Part shown: piece after piece, positions 51,001 to 55,300 of the stretch
Numbering within the stretch: position 1 is the first letter of the stretch
Layout of the letters: each line of letters starts with the position of its first letter
Assembly (NCBI RefSeq): GCF_905404315.1
Contig: NC_066286.1
Coordinates: 6,579,501-6,643,500 of the forward strand
Source: Leptidea sinapis
Lineage: Eukaryota > Arthropoda > Insecta > Lepidoptera > Pieridae
DNA: 64,000 nt
Direction of reading: 5' to 3'
Position numbers and translations under genes: made by a program
The notes under the pieces: generated by a model
Databases searched by the model: none
Told to the model about the DNA's origin: nothing
What the model saw: the letters and a program-made list of their open reading frames with translations, nothing else

Positions 51001-51226
51001 AACATTGGGCCTCAAACAACAATTTATTTGTTTATCGGTTGTCTAGAAGCTGATTACATTCAACGCACCAAGTATGCGCAGATCGGATATCCTGAATTTC
51101 ATCAACAAATCTCATCCTTACCTCCTCGTAACATTCTTTCTTTTCTCGTTCTGACAAGGGTCTGCACCTAACGACCACTCTAACACACTCATTCAGAGCC
51201 GTTCGTGGTCGAGCTGATTTTTCCAT
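10004..51226 (-). CDS. Klp68D: Kinesin-2 motor subunit, Klp68D/KIF3B type (5' four exons; partial)
   Basis: N-terminal part of a plus-end microtubule motor. Coding exons, in order of translation, are 51226-51122, 40125-40000, 21506-21234 and 10197-10004, with consensus gt/ag junctions and compatible phases (0, 0, 0, then 2). They give about 232 residues. Residues 12-22 read NECVRVVVRCR, the start of the motor domain. FAYGQTGTGKTHTMEG, with the P-loop at about 97-104, lies in exon 3. The switch I motif NEHSSRSH is at about 208-215 in exon 4. Switch II, the stalk and the tail must lie left of the window. Details such as NECV, FTYDAAYD and IIPRxFxxIWxHI fit insect Klp68D better than Klp64D or KIF17. 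By family knowledge it pairs with Klp64D and KAP in heterotrimeric kinesin-II, for intraflagellar and axonal transport. Introns of 11.0, 18.5 and 11.0 kb are filled with transposons. No frameshift or stop was seen in these exons. Confidence 0.88.
10330..10770 (+). repeat. Family N LINE 3' end
   Basis: Reads NTRKKHEF and PTTRLSRVKMSFVGRC, the same C-terminal reading as the copy at 11587-11889. A 3' tail follows with tgggtggtagtttttgac and tcctattctgaataaa. Broken by deletions. Confidence 0.65.
11090..12090 (+). pseudogene. Family N LINE relic: reverse transcriptase fragment plus C-terminus
   Basis: Around 11125-11345 one frame reads VPQGSILGPLIFNIYI and then CYADDT, the reverse transcriptase motifs of a jockey/CR1-like non-LTR element, with a stop soon after. 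Further decayed pieces (SGKVRKLIHIFKLLRN) follow in the plus orientation near 11510-11570. The C-terminal frame 11587-11889 reads NTRNKHNLVMPTTRLSRVSKSFVERCR and ends at a stop after NDFLNDSTDWE. The 3' untranslated part, to about 12090, holds gaatgggtggtagtttttga and a final aataaaa-like motif. Large internal parts are missing, so it is dead. Confidence 0.75.
12285..12400. repeat. Short palindromic element with ends gaattaaccggtta
   Basis: Perfect 14-bp arms at 12290-12303 and 12383-12396, extended by ggcg/cgcc with one extra base. It looks like a MITE of about 115 bp. No family known. Confidence 0.5.
12720..12985 (+). mobile_element. Family K short element, copy 2
   Basis: Shares tttaact, gtctcggtggcgtacggcg, actcaatagttttg, gcttagcggctgtgta and actgttctatcactgtattg with copy 1 at 3244-3498. 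Non-coding. Confidence 0.55.
13235..13530 (-). repeat. Family H dispersed repeat, inverted copy
   Basis: On the minus strand it starts near gctggtccggcaaacgttg and finishes at atttattagtatagat. Plus-strand copies are at 14110, 21606, 28385 and 47717. Its class is not certain; Helitron-like and other non-autonomous types are possible. Confidence 0.5.
13531..14105. other. No gene or recognised repeat
   Basis: AT-rich; nothing recognised. Confidence 0.5.
14110..14280 (+). repeat. Family H dispersed repeat
   Basis: Begins ctagctgacctggcaaacg and ends in a tatatata run. Nearly identical to 28385-28570, including ttccttgagcttcaacgaa. Confidence 0.6.
14281..15634. other. No gene or recognised repeat
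   Basis: AT-rich. The open frame at 15270-15455 shows no family features. Confidence 0.5.
15635..15925 (-). repeat. Family B dispersed repeat, inverted copy
   Basis: Contains ggtctgaagggcgccgtagc, gagacttaacattcttatg, ggcactgcattgtaatgg and cgtctcgtcccttat. It retains the uninterrupted gacttaacat site into which a MITE has inserted at 37543. Confidence 0.7.
16194..18482 (+). mobile_element. pogo-like DNA transposon with intact ends
   Basis: The left end starts ccgtaaaacggggtgattag. The right end, read inward, starts ccgtaaaacggggtgaatgg. TA flanks both sides (16192-16193, 18483-18484). The ends carry repeated short words such as aatagggac, aatagggat and tcaatagggac (16200-16720, and inverted near 18265-18305), probably transposase binding sites. 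The 2.29 kb element holds one decayed transposase frame. It sits in kinesin intron 3. Confidence 0.85.
17195..18060 (+). pseudogene. pogo/tigger-like transposase (DDE_1), frameshifted
   Basis: The first part, at about 17215-17365, gives KYDDSVIEIALHEYNSSN and VSRKYDIPKSVLHRH, a Psq-type helix-turn-helix. A frame change near 17370 leads to AEYLVEYVNVCSEWGYPLEP and the CENP-B-like second helix-turn-helix. The catalytic domain begins at NYDETNLSDDPG, with the first aspartate (about 17701-17735). Another frame change near 17745 leads to VKYPERVMNHTKGSTS, then SAADGTLLPPYVVYK, and it stops at FDGNIFQDWV. Past that stop, IFIGDNLASY keeps the second catalytic aspartate before the coding region ends short. 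At least two frameshifts and a truncated C-terminus make it inactive. Confidence 0.8.
18483..18800. other. No gene or recognised repeat
   Basis: AT-rich; open minus-strand frames here look accidental. Confidence 0.45.
18805..18930 (-). repeat. Family N LINE 3' end, short
   Basis: On the plus strand it reads tttttattcaaaataggaca then aaaactaccacccattcgaa, the inverse of the tail at 11990-12085. Confidence 0.65.
19020..19385 (+). pseudogene. mariner transposase relic (C-terminal half)
   Basis: Broken frames read YYELLSRGRIIESV, then ERKQPELINRK, FHHDNARP (second catalytic aspartate) and RPHSPDL (third aspartate). These are the middle and end of a DD34D mariner transposase of a different branch from the one at 1838. 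It has several stops and frame changes. Confidence 0.7.
19390..21233. other. No gene recognised
   Basis: AT-rich intron sequence. No transposon or conserved exon was recognised. Confidence 0.5.
21234..21506 (-). CDS. Klp68D: Klp68D exon 3 (P-loop region)
   Basis: 91 codons, phase 0 at both ends. The acceptor is ...aaccaacag before VRPLVASVLDGFNG and the donor is RGQ then gtcagt. It carries the ATP-binding P-loop GQTGTGKT, then IIPRAFHHIWAHI and SCSYVELYLEDVRDLL, the conserved strand and helix of the kinesin motor. It is markedly GC-rich against its surroundings. Confidence 0.92.
21606..21765 (+). repeat. Family H dispersed repeat, 5' part
   Basis: Begins ctagctgacccagcaaacg and is nearly identical to 47718-47830. 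It is truncated after about 160 bp. Confidence 0.6.
21935..22335 (-). repeat. Family N LINE 3' end
   Basis: Inverse of 11690-12090. It includes the 3' tail (ttcaaaataggatgtgacat) and the reverse of the CYYNINDFLN coding segment and of the RLSR segment near 22305. Confidence 0.7.
22540..22785 (+). repeat. LINE 3' end with gatttgattt tail
   Basis: Ends in a short tandem of gattt (22765-22785), as CR1/L2-like LINE tails do. Contains gagtttcttgctacttcttc and gtgtcatttccgttacctac. No coding left. Confidence 0.45.
23055..23335 (-). repeat. Family P LINE 3' end
   Basis: Nearly identical to 36555-36810: aaaaggcatttattttctca, agaagaagcggcgcaagaaa, tctcccag, and the end at ccaggctgtccgatcattta. It interrupts the tRNA-like repeat. 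Confidence 0.7.
23362..23433 (+). repeat. tRNA-like sequence (not a tRNA gene), copy 1
   Basis: Has A-box-like ttagctcagttgg and B-box-like gtttgagtccc (one change from the consensus). Compared with the copy at 24265, one base is missing and the acceptor and T stems have mismatches. Confidence 0.65.
23561..24145. other. No gene recognised
   Basis: Contains an imperfect inverted pair, gtctgctaacttaaagc (23625) and gctgtttaaagttagcggac (23710), likely a small palindromic repeat. Nothing else was recognised. Confidence 0.4.
24158..24415. mobile_element. Palindromic element with central tRNA-like sequence
   Basis: The left flank (about 24158-24213: gttatgtttttaaagtgata ... acacaaataaaatttg) is the inverse of the right flank (about 24352-24410: caaattttatttgtgtatta ... 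tatcactttaaaaacataac). Between them lie aacctgagagttgaacaaag and one tRNA-like unit. The layout suggests a foldback element that has lost the inverted tRNA-like unit on its left arm. Confidence 0.65.
24265..24337 (+). repeat. tRNA-like sequence with full cloverleaf pairing
   Basis: 73 nt. The 7-bp acceptor stem (gaacggt with atcgttc) has one G-T pair. The D stem is gctc/gagc, the anticodon stem ccggc/gccgg and the T stem gtggg/cccgc. The anticodon loop acggaac has C instead of the universal T at position 33. Multiple dispersed copies with fixed flanks argue for a repeat, not a working tRNA gene. Confidence 0.75.
24416..24660 (+). repeat. tRNA-like repeat, copy 3
   Basis: Full upstream unit (cgagcgacatctcaagtcaa, tttcctaatatgcaaatatt, gatgaagccacaacctgaga) followed by the tRNA-like part at 24569-24641, then aaaattttgtttttc and a run of A. 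It joins the previous copy directly, so the two are in tandem. Confidence 0.7.
24569..24641 (+). repeat. tRNA-like sequence, copy 3
   Basis: Identical to 24265-24337 over the 73-nt cloverleaf region. Confidence 0.75.
24661..25588. other. No gene recognised
   Basis: Nothing convincing. The 61-codon frame at 25071-25256 is rich in charged residues because of a gagagaga run, and has no family features. Confidence 0.5.
25592..26046 (+). mobile_element. MITE with ends gggcatgttccgatatgcac, copy 1
   Basis: Inverted ends (gggcatgttccgatatgcac; right end inward gggtatgttccgatatgcac) of about 30 bp, with a further gcagtgc repeat just inside. The flanking TAA on both sides (25589-25591, 26047-26049) fits the 3-bp target duplication of PIF/Harbinger elements. 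455 bp, non-coding. Confidence 0.75.
26050..27258. other. No gene recognised
   Basis: AT-rich spacer between the two inverted MITE copies; nothing recognised. Confidence 0.5.
27260..27727 (-). mobile_element. MITE with ends gggtatgttccgatatgcac, copy 2 (inverted)
   Basis: 468 bp, the inverse of the element at 25592-26046 (shared inner words: ccagtataactgg, acggcttcacagtatactg, tttccctagggtactgc). No matching TAA is visible at its flanks (aga left, ata right). Small open frames inside are not genes. Confidence 0.75.
27728..28384. other. No gene recognised
   Basis: The segment 28150-28300 (gagtgcggaaagcc, gacggttccgcacgtgca) looks like part of a common repeat. Class not recognised. Confidence 0.4.
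28387..28570 (+). repeat. Family H dispersed repeat with TA run
   Basis: Begins ctagctgacctgacaaacc. It matches 14110-14280 almost base for base and ends in a (TA) run at about 28540-28566. Confidence 0.6.
28571..29439. other. No gene recognised
   Basis: AT-rich; nothing recognised. Confidence 0.5.
29440..29665 (+). repeat. Family S tRNA-derived (SINE-like) repeat
   Basis: Contains a B-box-like ggttcgaatcc (about 29554-29564) with atagcttagatgagac upstream as a degenerate A box, then a tail gagcaaggctcggtcgtccg and tatatata. An inverted copy is at 37125-37440. Confidence 0.6.
29666..30263. other. No gene recognised
   Basis: Nothing recognised; the minus-strand open frame at 29672-29929 has no family features. 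Confidence 0.5.
30268..30706 (+). mobile_element. MITE with TTAA target duplication, copy A
   Basis: 439 bp, flanked by TTAA (30264-30267 and 30707-30710). The ends are ggcgaagagtaagc and, inward from the right, ggcgacactaaatgcc. The interior matches 37547-37976 in inverse orientation (e.g. cacgcaaacatggtgttttt, agtcttatttgtaggttgct). TTAA duplication is typical of piggyBac-type elements. No transposase. Confidence 0.8.
30711..31789. other. No gene recognised
   Basis: A J-family scrap at 30727-30760 (gggtcactcaatgctaagtg). Two similar words, gaaacgaaaacattctag (31682) and gaaacgaaaatattctag (31745), form a short direct repeat. Open frames are not convincing. Confidence 0.45.
31790..32010 (-). 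repeat. Family B dispersed repeat
   Basis: Same order of landmarks as 15635-15925: ggtctgaagggcgccatagc, atgtctcaaggtgacgagcg, ctgaacgtcctgctcgtc. Confidence 0.7.
32011..32545. other. No gene recognised
   Basis: Nothing recognised. Confidence 0.45.
32548..32660 (+). repeat. Degenerate tRNA-like repeat, second type
   Basis: Carries a B-box-like gattcgaatacc followed by gcatcgtccatacattttgg. A related right half lies at 39865-39930. Too decayed to be a tRNA gene. Confidence 0.45.
32769..32827 (+). repeat. tRNA-like sequence, copy with T-arm deletion
   Basis: Starts gaacggttggctcagttgg and ends atcgttc, but the T-arm region is shortened by about 12 nt, which removes the B box. The usual flanks caaagcaaacaagatttta and ataaaattttgttttt are present. 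Confidence 0.7.
33348..33468. repeat. Imperfect 121-bp palindrome
   Basis: acctcga ... agctgtctttta on the left mirrors taaagacagct ... tcgaggt on the right, with the gacaaaaag words also inverted. Because of the fold, both strands read SYQGLKDSF / SYRCLKDSF-like peptides; these are consequences of the palindrome, not genes. Confidence 0.6.
33480..34411. other. No gene recognised
   Basis: A J-family scrap at about 33898-33975 (tcccctggtgttctaagaga). Otherwise nothing. Confidence 0.45.
34415..34725 (+). mobile_element. 311-bp MITE with ends cggccgttccc and TAA duplication
   Basis: The ends cggccgttccctatattcag and (right, inward) cggccgttcccaatatacta form inverted repeats. TAA flanks both sides (34412-34414, 34726-34728), as in PIF/Harbinger-type elements. 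The words gtcccaata and ttgggac recur inside in both orientations. Non-coding. Confidence 0.75.
34729..35840. other. No gene recognised
   Basis: AT-rich. Overlapping open frames at 34906-35118 and 34924-35244 on opposite strands are not convincing. Confidence 0.5.
35845..36115 (+). repeat. Probable LINE/SINE 3' end
   Basis: A GC-richer block (gaaaaccagtgttgtgttgg, tgactca-like words, agtagggaatcacgctcaca) followed by an AT-rich tail ending in ttctattctatttta. I believe it is a lepidopteran repeat end. No second copy in the window. Confidence 0.35.
36555..37125 (-). pseudogene. Family P LINE 3' end with ORF2 C-terminus
   Basis: The minus strand reads RLHKIHNSFKGKCIHFYNKV then FKCFIKKWLCRKSYYLL and a stop, the C-terminal tail of a jockey/CR1-like ORF2. 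The 3' untranslated region follows down to 36555 and is nearly the same as 23055-23335. 5'-truncated, hence dead. Confidence 0.65.
37125..37440 (-). repeat. Family S tRNA-derived (SINE-like) repeat, inverted copy
   Basis: Inverse of 29440-29665. On the minus strand it has atagctcagatgggaca (A box) and ggttcgaatcc (B box), and ends near gacggagccttgctcgg / tatatata. Confidence 0.6.
37490..38075 (-). repeat. Family B repeat split by a MITE
   Basis: The left part, 37495-37546, ends gagacttaa. The right part, 37977-38075, resumes at ttaacatcttatgtctcaaa. Other B copies have these joined, so the insert at 37547-37976 is younger than this B copy. Confidence 0.75.
37547..37976 (-). mobile_element. 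MITE with TTAA target duplication, copy B
   Basis: 430 bp between TTAA at 37543-37546 and 37977-37980. It is the inverse of copy A at 30268-30706 (ggcgacactaaatgcagg at the left; gcttactcttcgcc at the right). Confidence 0.85.
38080..38660. other. No gene recognised
   Basis: AT-rich; nothing recognised. Confidence 0.5.
38677..39060 (+). pseudogene. Family J LINE: ORF2 C-terminus and 3' end
   Basis: The best J copy. The frame 38688-39011 has SLHCVSSTAFITG, then KLGYHPHYLNVWRS, LPCSVFPGRYDMGTFKKGAY and FLKGRQRSCDPSGVA. This is the conserved C-terminal tail of a lepidopteran CR1/jockey-like non-LTR ORF2. One frameshift separates an upstream reading FYRIYHGECSEELLHLL in the next frame. The 3' end runs to cttttattaaaaa. 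The reverse transcriptase and endonuclease are absent. Confidence 0.75.
39108..39172 (-). repeat. tRNA-like sequence, inverted copy
   Basis: On the minus strand it keeps the anticodon, variable and T-arm parts (gttccgtgccgg inverse, gggttcgaatccc). The D arm is broken at accaagtgacc. Confidence 0.7.
39250..39322 (+). repeat. tRNA-like sequence, plus copy
   Basis: 73 nt, the same cloverleaf as 24265-24337 with few changes (gttacagca in the D arm, gttcgaatccc in the T arm). Confidence 0.75.
39688..39935. repeat. Two degenerate tRNA-like fragments in opposite orientation
   Basis: 39700-39735 (minus) has the inverse of gggttcgaatctcg. 39865-39930 (plus) has gcgggttagagtccagcatc then tttggtacaaattaaatttg. 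They look like arms of another decayed palindromic tRNA-like repeat. Confidence 0.45.
40000..40125 (-). CDS. Klp68D: Klp68D exon 2
   Basis: 42 codons, phase 0 at both ends. It runs from VVKVWPERGAVQVYNP through FTYDAAYDCNAD to TKTMYDEM before gtgagt. The acceptor is tggtgtgcag. GC-rich against its surroundings. It is too short and interrupted to show as a start-to-stop frame, but it joins exon 1 (CYEE) and exon 3 (VRPL) without a frame break and matches the Klp68D motor domain. Confidence 0.9.
40141..40485 (-). mobile_element. Family K element, copy 3, next to the exon 2 acceptor
   Basis: Starts caatacagtaatagaacagt and includes the inverses of gcggctgtgta, ttttgtctccc and actcaatag from the other K copies. 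Its first base lies 15 bp beyond the last base of kinesin exon 2 (upstream in the transcript). A second MITE (40233-40399) is inserted in it. Confidence 0.65.
40233..40399. mobile_element. 167-bp MITE, perfect 23-bp inverted ends, TA flanks
   Basis: The ends are gtccgacaacttcgtgcgcg (first 20 of 23 identical bases). TA on both sides (40231-40232, 40400-40401) points to a Tc1/mariner-type MITE. It splits the K copy at ccgctg / taagcaat. Confidence 0.85.
40690..40877. mobile_element. 188-bp palindromic MITE
   Basis: The arms ctgtgtta(cta)ataaacgcg, gtaaagttattcca, aaaactttt match the inverse at the right end over about 50 bp with a few changes. A third partial copy of the arm (tataaacgcagtgtaaagtt) lies at 40750. 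Confidence 0.65.
40880..41530. other. No gene recognised
   Basis: Nothing recognised. The minus-strand open frame at 40982-41296 has no family features. Confidence 0.45.
41534..41601. repeat. Tandem duplication, two 34-bp units
   Basis: The unit beginning cggactatcgtatgcttac occurs twice with one base difference (cgtatg / catatg). Confidence 0.9.
41602..41950. other. No gene or recognised repeat
   Basis: AT-rich; nothing recognised. Confidence 0.5.
41955..42036. repeat. (TA)n microsatellite
   Basis: About 80 bp of alternating t and a with a few interruptions by c and g. Frames across it translate to isoleucine/tyrosine runs and are not genes. Confidence 0.95.
42038..42178 (-). repeat. Family J LINE 3' end
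   Basis: Contains taggaggacaaacgagcgta, gttaagtgatcaccgccg, ctcttgcaacaccagaggaa and ggcctttaaggaaggtgtac, the inverse of 38935-39060. Confidence 0.75.
42197..42216 (+). other. G-run with G-quadruplex potential
   Basis: ggggg, ggggggg and gggggg are separated by single bases, in an otherwise AT-rich region. Confidence 0.6.
42304..43772 (-). mobile_element. Tc1-like transposon (DD34E type), degraded
   Basis: The right end, read inward, starts cagtcgtggtcaactaatta. The left end cagtagtcagtatatagg is a weaker match. Both are next to TA (42302-42303, 43773-43774). A second similar word lies inside at about 43526-43552 (gtgtccgtaattaaatgacc), as in Tc1 elements with direct repeats inside their ends. 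About 1.47 kb, in kinesin intron 1. Confidence 0.6.
42439..43430 (-). pseudogene. Tc1-like transposase, frameshifted
   Basis: The N-terminal piece (43380 down to 43195) has VCRVYRRIAEYLIFSKTIVC, an HTH domain. The middle frame (43345 down to 42698) has TTPQEDRMITRLAKKDPF, RTVRRCLEEAGLFGR, VLFSDETKVNL (first catalytic aspartate) and GGGNIKMWGSFSGRGVGP. The C-terminal frame (42633 down to 42439) has ERPANSPEFNPIEHLWHELK with the final glutamate. The second catalytic aspartate segment (about 42640-42690) falls between frames. At least two frameshifts, so inactive. Confidence 0.85.
43775..44669. other. No gene recognised
   Basis: AT-rich; nothing recognised. Confidence 0.5.
44670..44792 (-). CDS. 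Possible terminal coding exon of an unidentified gene
   Basis: After the acceptor-like ctgttactag (AG at 44793-44794) the minus strand has 40 codons and then taa. The peptide is lysine-rich (KKLRTEKKWFERL, KSPKEKKNGFDGP) and ends MQVWNSVLGSY. Codons favour aag, gag, ttc, cgc and ctg, unlike the AT-rich surroundings but like the kinesin exons. I do not recognise the protein. It starts in phase 0 as assumed here, so it could in principle follow kinesin exon 1 as an alternative short end. A separate gene nested in intron 1 is more natural, but no other exon of it was found between here and 51121. It could also be a fragment of a processed pseudogene. Confidence 0.45.
   Translation of the reverse strand: MKKLRTEKKWFERLSTKSPKEKKNGFDGPMQVWNSVLGSY
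44793..46485. other. No gene recognised
   Basis: Contains an imperfect palindrome near 45350-45480 (aataagacttatgg and cataagtttatta). Nothing else was recognised. The plus-strand frame 45647-45853 lacks family features. Confidence 0.45.
46490..46835 (+). pseudogene. RTE-type LINE, ORF2 C-terminus
   Basis: Broken plus-strand frames read EIRRRTKGTEIAQ, LKWQWAGHIVRRTNGRW, RKVLEERPRIGKRSVGRPP and, after frame changes, a tail like SLGEAFVRQWTSS. This is the conserved C-terminus of lepidopteran RTE elements. Only the 3' end is present. Confidence 0.8.
46840..47715. other. No gene recognised
   Basis: AT-rich; nothing recognised. Confidence 0.5.
47717..48040 (+). repeat. Family H dispersed repeat, full-length copy
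   Basis: Starts ctagctgacccagcaaacg and includes caatatgcactcaaaatttc, gagaatctgtcaagccgttt and cggaggagttcaatgtt. Ends at ttttatatattagatgg. Confidence 0.6.
48310..48412 (+). repeat. RTE-type LINE 3' tail
   Basis: Repeats the end of the 46490-46835 copy (tacgttggatgagggcagcg, atctttgggggatgcttttg, cagtggacgtcttc) and finishes with tgatgatgatga, a typical RTE short tandem tail. Confidence 0.75.
48413..51121. other. No gene recognised; 5' part of kinesin intron 1
   Basis: AT-rich. Several small open frames but no family features or repeat copies. Confidence 0.5.
51122..51226 (-). CDS. Klp68D: Klp68D exon 1 (start codon)
   Basis: 35 codons, MEKSARPRTALNECVRVVVR to KKECYEE, then gtaagg. The ATG at 51226 is the only in-frame start before the motor domain and sits in a favourable context (aagatgg). 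The first beta strand of the motor (VRVVVRCRP) is here. Confidence 0.9.
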
Positions 51227-52260
51227 CTTCTGTTACCTTTTTAAAATCACATAAAAAATAAATTCATAGTTTTTATCGATCCATTTAGGGGTACACGAAC
51301 AAAAGTCTATTTCACCTAATTCTTTAATCAACACTTCACAAAACTCTTCTCTATAACAAACACAATTAACCAATAACGTTTAAAAATATTTTTCTAAATA
51401 ACAACACACTTTTTTGTGATAAAAGAAAAAGATCGTAAAATTTAAATTTCGCGAAATCAGATCGACCCGCCGTTGATGGACATTTTGATACAACTGACGT
51501 TTGTTGACACTTGGCCATCCGCCGTTACCATACGTTCAATTGTTTTTTTTATTCGCCCATCTTATGGGCAGGCTATATAGTTCATTAAGATTATCATGTT
51601 TGACAATAACTTTTGATTCATAGTTAGTTTTTATTTATTGCCTGTTGCTAGTCGTTCATCAACCGGACGAATAAAATTAATAAGTCGTCTAATTAGCAGA
51701 TGAATATTAAATTAATCGTCCGCTAAAATTTTTTCAACATCTCCCTTCTGTGAATTTTCTTTACATATTTTATGACCATGTATTCTAGTCCTTCACTTGG
51801 AATGTGTTTTTTTTTAATTTTATGATTCTATTTTTATGTTTAAACTAGTCTAAATATATTTGGCGGATTTTTTTATTACCTACTAAAATATACATACGTG
51901 AAAATTGATATTTTAAATTAAAATATCATTCAGTGATGTCTTTATCCAAATGTACTCTGTAATTATTATGATTATTAACTAATTAATCAATTAATAATAA
52001 TTGACATGAACTTACAGTACTAGTAATAATTTAATAACAATAATATTATGTAAAATGGCTGTATGGGCTTGAACCCTTTGCCTATCCTAATATTGGACGA
52101 AAAAACAATATGTAAATAAACAGAGATACAGAAATAGTTGACGAAAAAAATAAAAATAAAAAAACAGAAATAGTTTTACTGTTTTAGTTTGTGGAAACTG
52201 AAAAGTGAAATTCGGAAGGAATTGAAAAGACGATCTTTTCGGCGTGTCTTGTATTTTACC
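51227..52260. promoter_or_regulatory. Shared intergenic region between divergent Klp68D and VPS26C
   Basis: Head-to-head start codons 1034 bp apart. A GC-richer patch at 51440-51540 contains the palindrome atttcgcgaaat (51446-51457, E2F-like) and ggccatccgccgtt. The remainder is very AT-rich. No clear TATA box or initiator could be assigned. The promoter role is inferred from position only. Confidence 0.5.
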
Positions 52261-52317
52261 ATGACAACTAATTTATCTATAAACCTTAAAAGAGCCAGTA
52301 AAGGATATTATGAGGGG
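52261..52317 (+). CDS. VPS26C: VPS26C exon 1 (start codon)
   Basis: 19 codons, MTTNLSINLKRASKGYYEG, then donor gtgtgt. Too short to show as an open frame. Chosen because it supplies the usual N-terminal strand (LDIKIKRANKVYH-like) and joins exon 2 (ENLTGVVVVD) in frame. Confidence 0.85.
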
Positions 52318-55300
52318 GTGTGTTTTTATAAATTTATGTAGTTATTATCATATTAATAAATTAGCAGATAATAATAATTATTATCAGCACCTAAATTTGT
52401 GTACAAAATTGATTTTTCATGTTTGTCTCACATTCGATAAATCAAATGGTACCTATTTTCGTAAAATATTTTAACTAATAAAAATGATTATAAATTCATA
52501 TACCCTTGTTTTGACAGGAAAACTTAACAGGGGTGGTAGTAGTAGACTCGAGTTTTGGTGATATAAGACATGAGGGACTCACACTCACCTTGGAAGGCTC
52601 AGTGAACTTACAAGTTAGTAGCAAAAATGCTGGATTATTTGATGCATTCTCTAGCAATATTAAGGTAAGCATATATCAGTTTTGTCTCCTATTAAATTCT
52701 TCTTGCTTAGTGAATGTGGCCCTTTAAGCTCTATAAATCTTCAGGCTCAATACTTTAATCTGGTTTCAGTTATGCTATAATGTTAGTTAATAACTAATTT
52801 TATTTAAATAAGAAAACACAAAACAACTGTAAATAATTAGGTATATTTCATTGCAGCCAATAACTTTAATCAATACATCATTAGAATTGGCACCAGCAGG
52901 CAAGATCCCGGTGGGAATAACTGAGATACCATTTGAGATTCCATTGAAAGGAAGACCTACTTCCGCTGGGCCGGGGTTGTTGGAGACATACCATGGAGTG
53001 TTTGTTAATGTCTTATATACAATAAAGTGCAGTATGAAGAGATCATTCCTCAATAAACCACTAAACACTAGTTGTCAATTCTTTGTACAACATAAACCGG
53101 TAAGTATATAAGAAGATAGTTTTATCTGAACAAATATCATTCTTATTTCATATTTTTATAATTTGATTTATGGTATAATATCCCTACAGTCTGCACAATT
53201 TCCTTACTGGCTTTCTCTAGGATTGCTACATATTTATAAGAACAAAGAAAAAGCCTGGATATAATGGAAAACGATTACGAAATTTTTTCTCTATATCTAA
53301 CCAGGTTCAAAGAGGAGTGCAACAATTGTTATCATAATCATATTGAATAAATTGAGGAAAATATCACTAAAAATATAAAACATTTTTGGACTTACATATC
53401 TAAGCGTAAAAATACGACTGCTATACCTGCCAATGTGTATTATAAGAATACTACCTCTGACATCCCAATTGATACATGTAATTTGTTTGCCTCATTCTTC
53501 CACTCAGTCTACGAACCTTCAACATTAAGACACTAACAACTGGCTGCCGAACCCTAACCTTGCTGATAATTCCACTCTCATAATGGATATACAAATTTCT
53601 ATGACATCAATGACTAAAACAATAAGCAACCTAGACAAGTCTAAGGGGCCAAGACCGGATGGTTTGCCTGTTATTTTTTTAAAGTCTACAGCTAGATCTC
53701 TGACAAAACCGCTTTATATATTATTTTCCGAATATCTGGAAGCAAGCATAAATAACACCAGTTCATAAAAGTGGCGGCAAAATACCGAAAATTACCAAGC
53801 TATTTCAATACTCTCTTTAATATCAAAAGTTTTTGAAACTCTGGTTTACAGCAATATTTATACTGGTCTACACAGTGGAGCGGTATGGGGCCGCTAGTAG
53901 CGCATTTAACTGCAATCTATAGGGCATGCCTGGCCTACAAATACATACCGCTCCAGTGGAGGGAGGTAAAAGTGGTATTTATCCCTAAGCCCGGCAAAAG
54001 TGATTACACAAATCCCAAATCGTACAGGCCAATCAGTCTCACATCATTTTTGTTGAAGACTCTAGAGAGACTCTGCGATAGGGATATTAGGGAAAATGCC
54101 CTCATACAAAAACCGCTACATGACAACCAACACGCCTATACTCAGGGCAGATCAACCGTATCCGCACTCTATTGCGTAACATCTCTCGCAATGAAAGGAT
54201 TATCACGTAAACAATCAACCTTAGGTGCTTTTATTGATATCGAAGGCGCCTTCGACAAAACCCCTTTCACTAGCATAGGCCGAGCGCTAGCCGCTCATGA
54301 TGTAGATCCTACAATTGCCGGGTGGATAGACAGCATGTTGAGGCATAGGGCAATACGATTTACTGTGAACACCAGTACTAGATGTGTGGTGGCAACGGGC
54401 TGCCCACAAGGAGGGGTACTCTCGCCGCTGCTCTGGAACCTTGTGGTAGATGAGCTCATCACAAGGCTAAACAAAAAGAAACAGTACACGGTGGGCTATG
54501 CTGACGACCTCGCCATTCTAATAACAGGACCAGTCGAGAACGTCTTATGTAGCCTCATGAGATCTGCTTTTAAGATTTTGGAAGAATGGTGCGCGCAACA
54601 CAAACTCACAGCTAATCCGTCAAAGACGGAACTAATACTATTCACTAACAAACGCAGCCTTGGTAATCTAACATTACCAAAGCTGTTCAACACCGAACTA
54701 AGCCTTACTAAAGAAGTTAAATACCTGGGGGTTATACTGGATAGTAAGTTGCTTTGGAACAAACACCTTGAAAACAAGCTGGAAAAAGCATGCATCATCT
54801 TTTGGCAGTGCAGAAGACTCATAGGCAGAACCTGGGGTCTTGCTCCAAAGATAAGCAGATGGCTCTATACAGCAGTCATCAGACCAATTATCTCCTACGG
54901 AGCAATAGCGTGGTGGCCCAGGACAGAGCTTGTGACAGTACAAACCAAGCTGCAGCGTTTCCAGCGGCTGGCCTGCACAGCCATAACAGGATGCATGCGC
55001 ACCACGCCTTCCTCGGCCCTTGAAACTATTCTAGGGCTAACACCACTCGACATACACTTTCAACAAGAAGCGACAATGGCGACTCTACGTCTAAAGCTGT
55101 TGGGTGTATGGAAGAATGAAGACGGCCTAACAGATAAGCTCTGGAATAGGGTAACAAAGAATTATCCACTCTGTGAGGCACCATGTGATAAGATAACTAA
55201 AACAAATACCTTCCATAAAAACTATCACATACAGCTATATGAGAAAGATGCTGACCAGTCAGGTGTAAACGAACTAAGAATTTACACAGACGGCTCGAAA

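Noticed and set aside
51032..51226. A 64-residue protein from the exon 1 frame
   Set aside because: Residues after CYEE come from reading past the gtaagg donor into intron 1.
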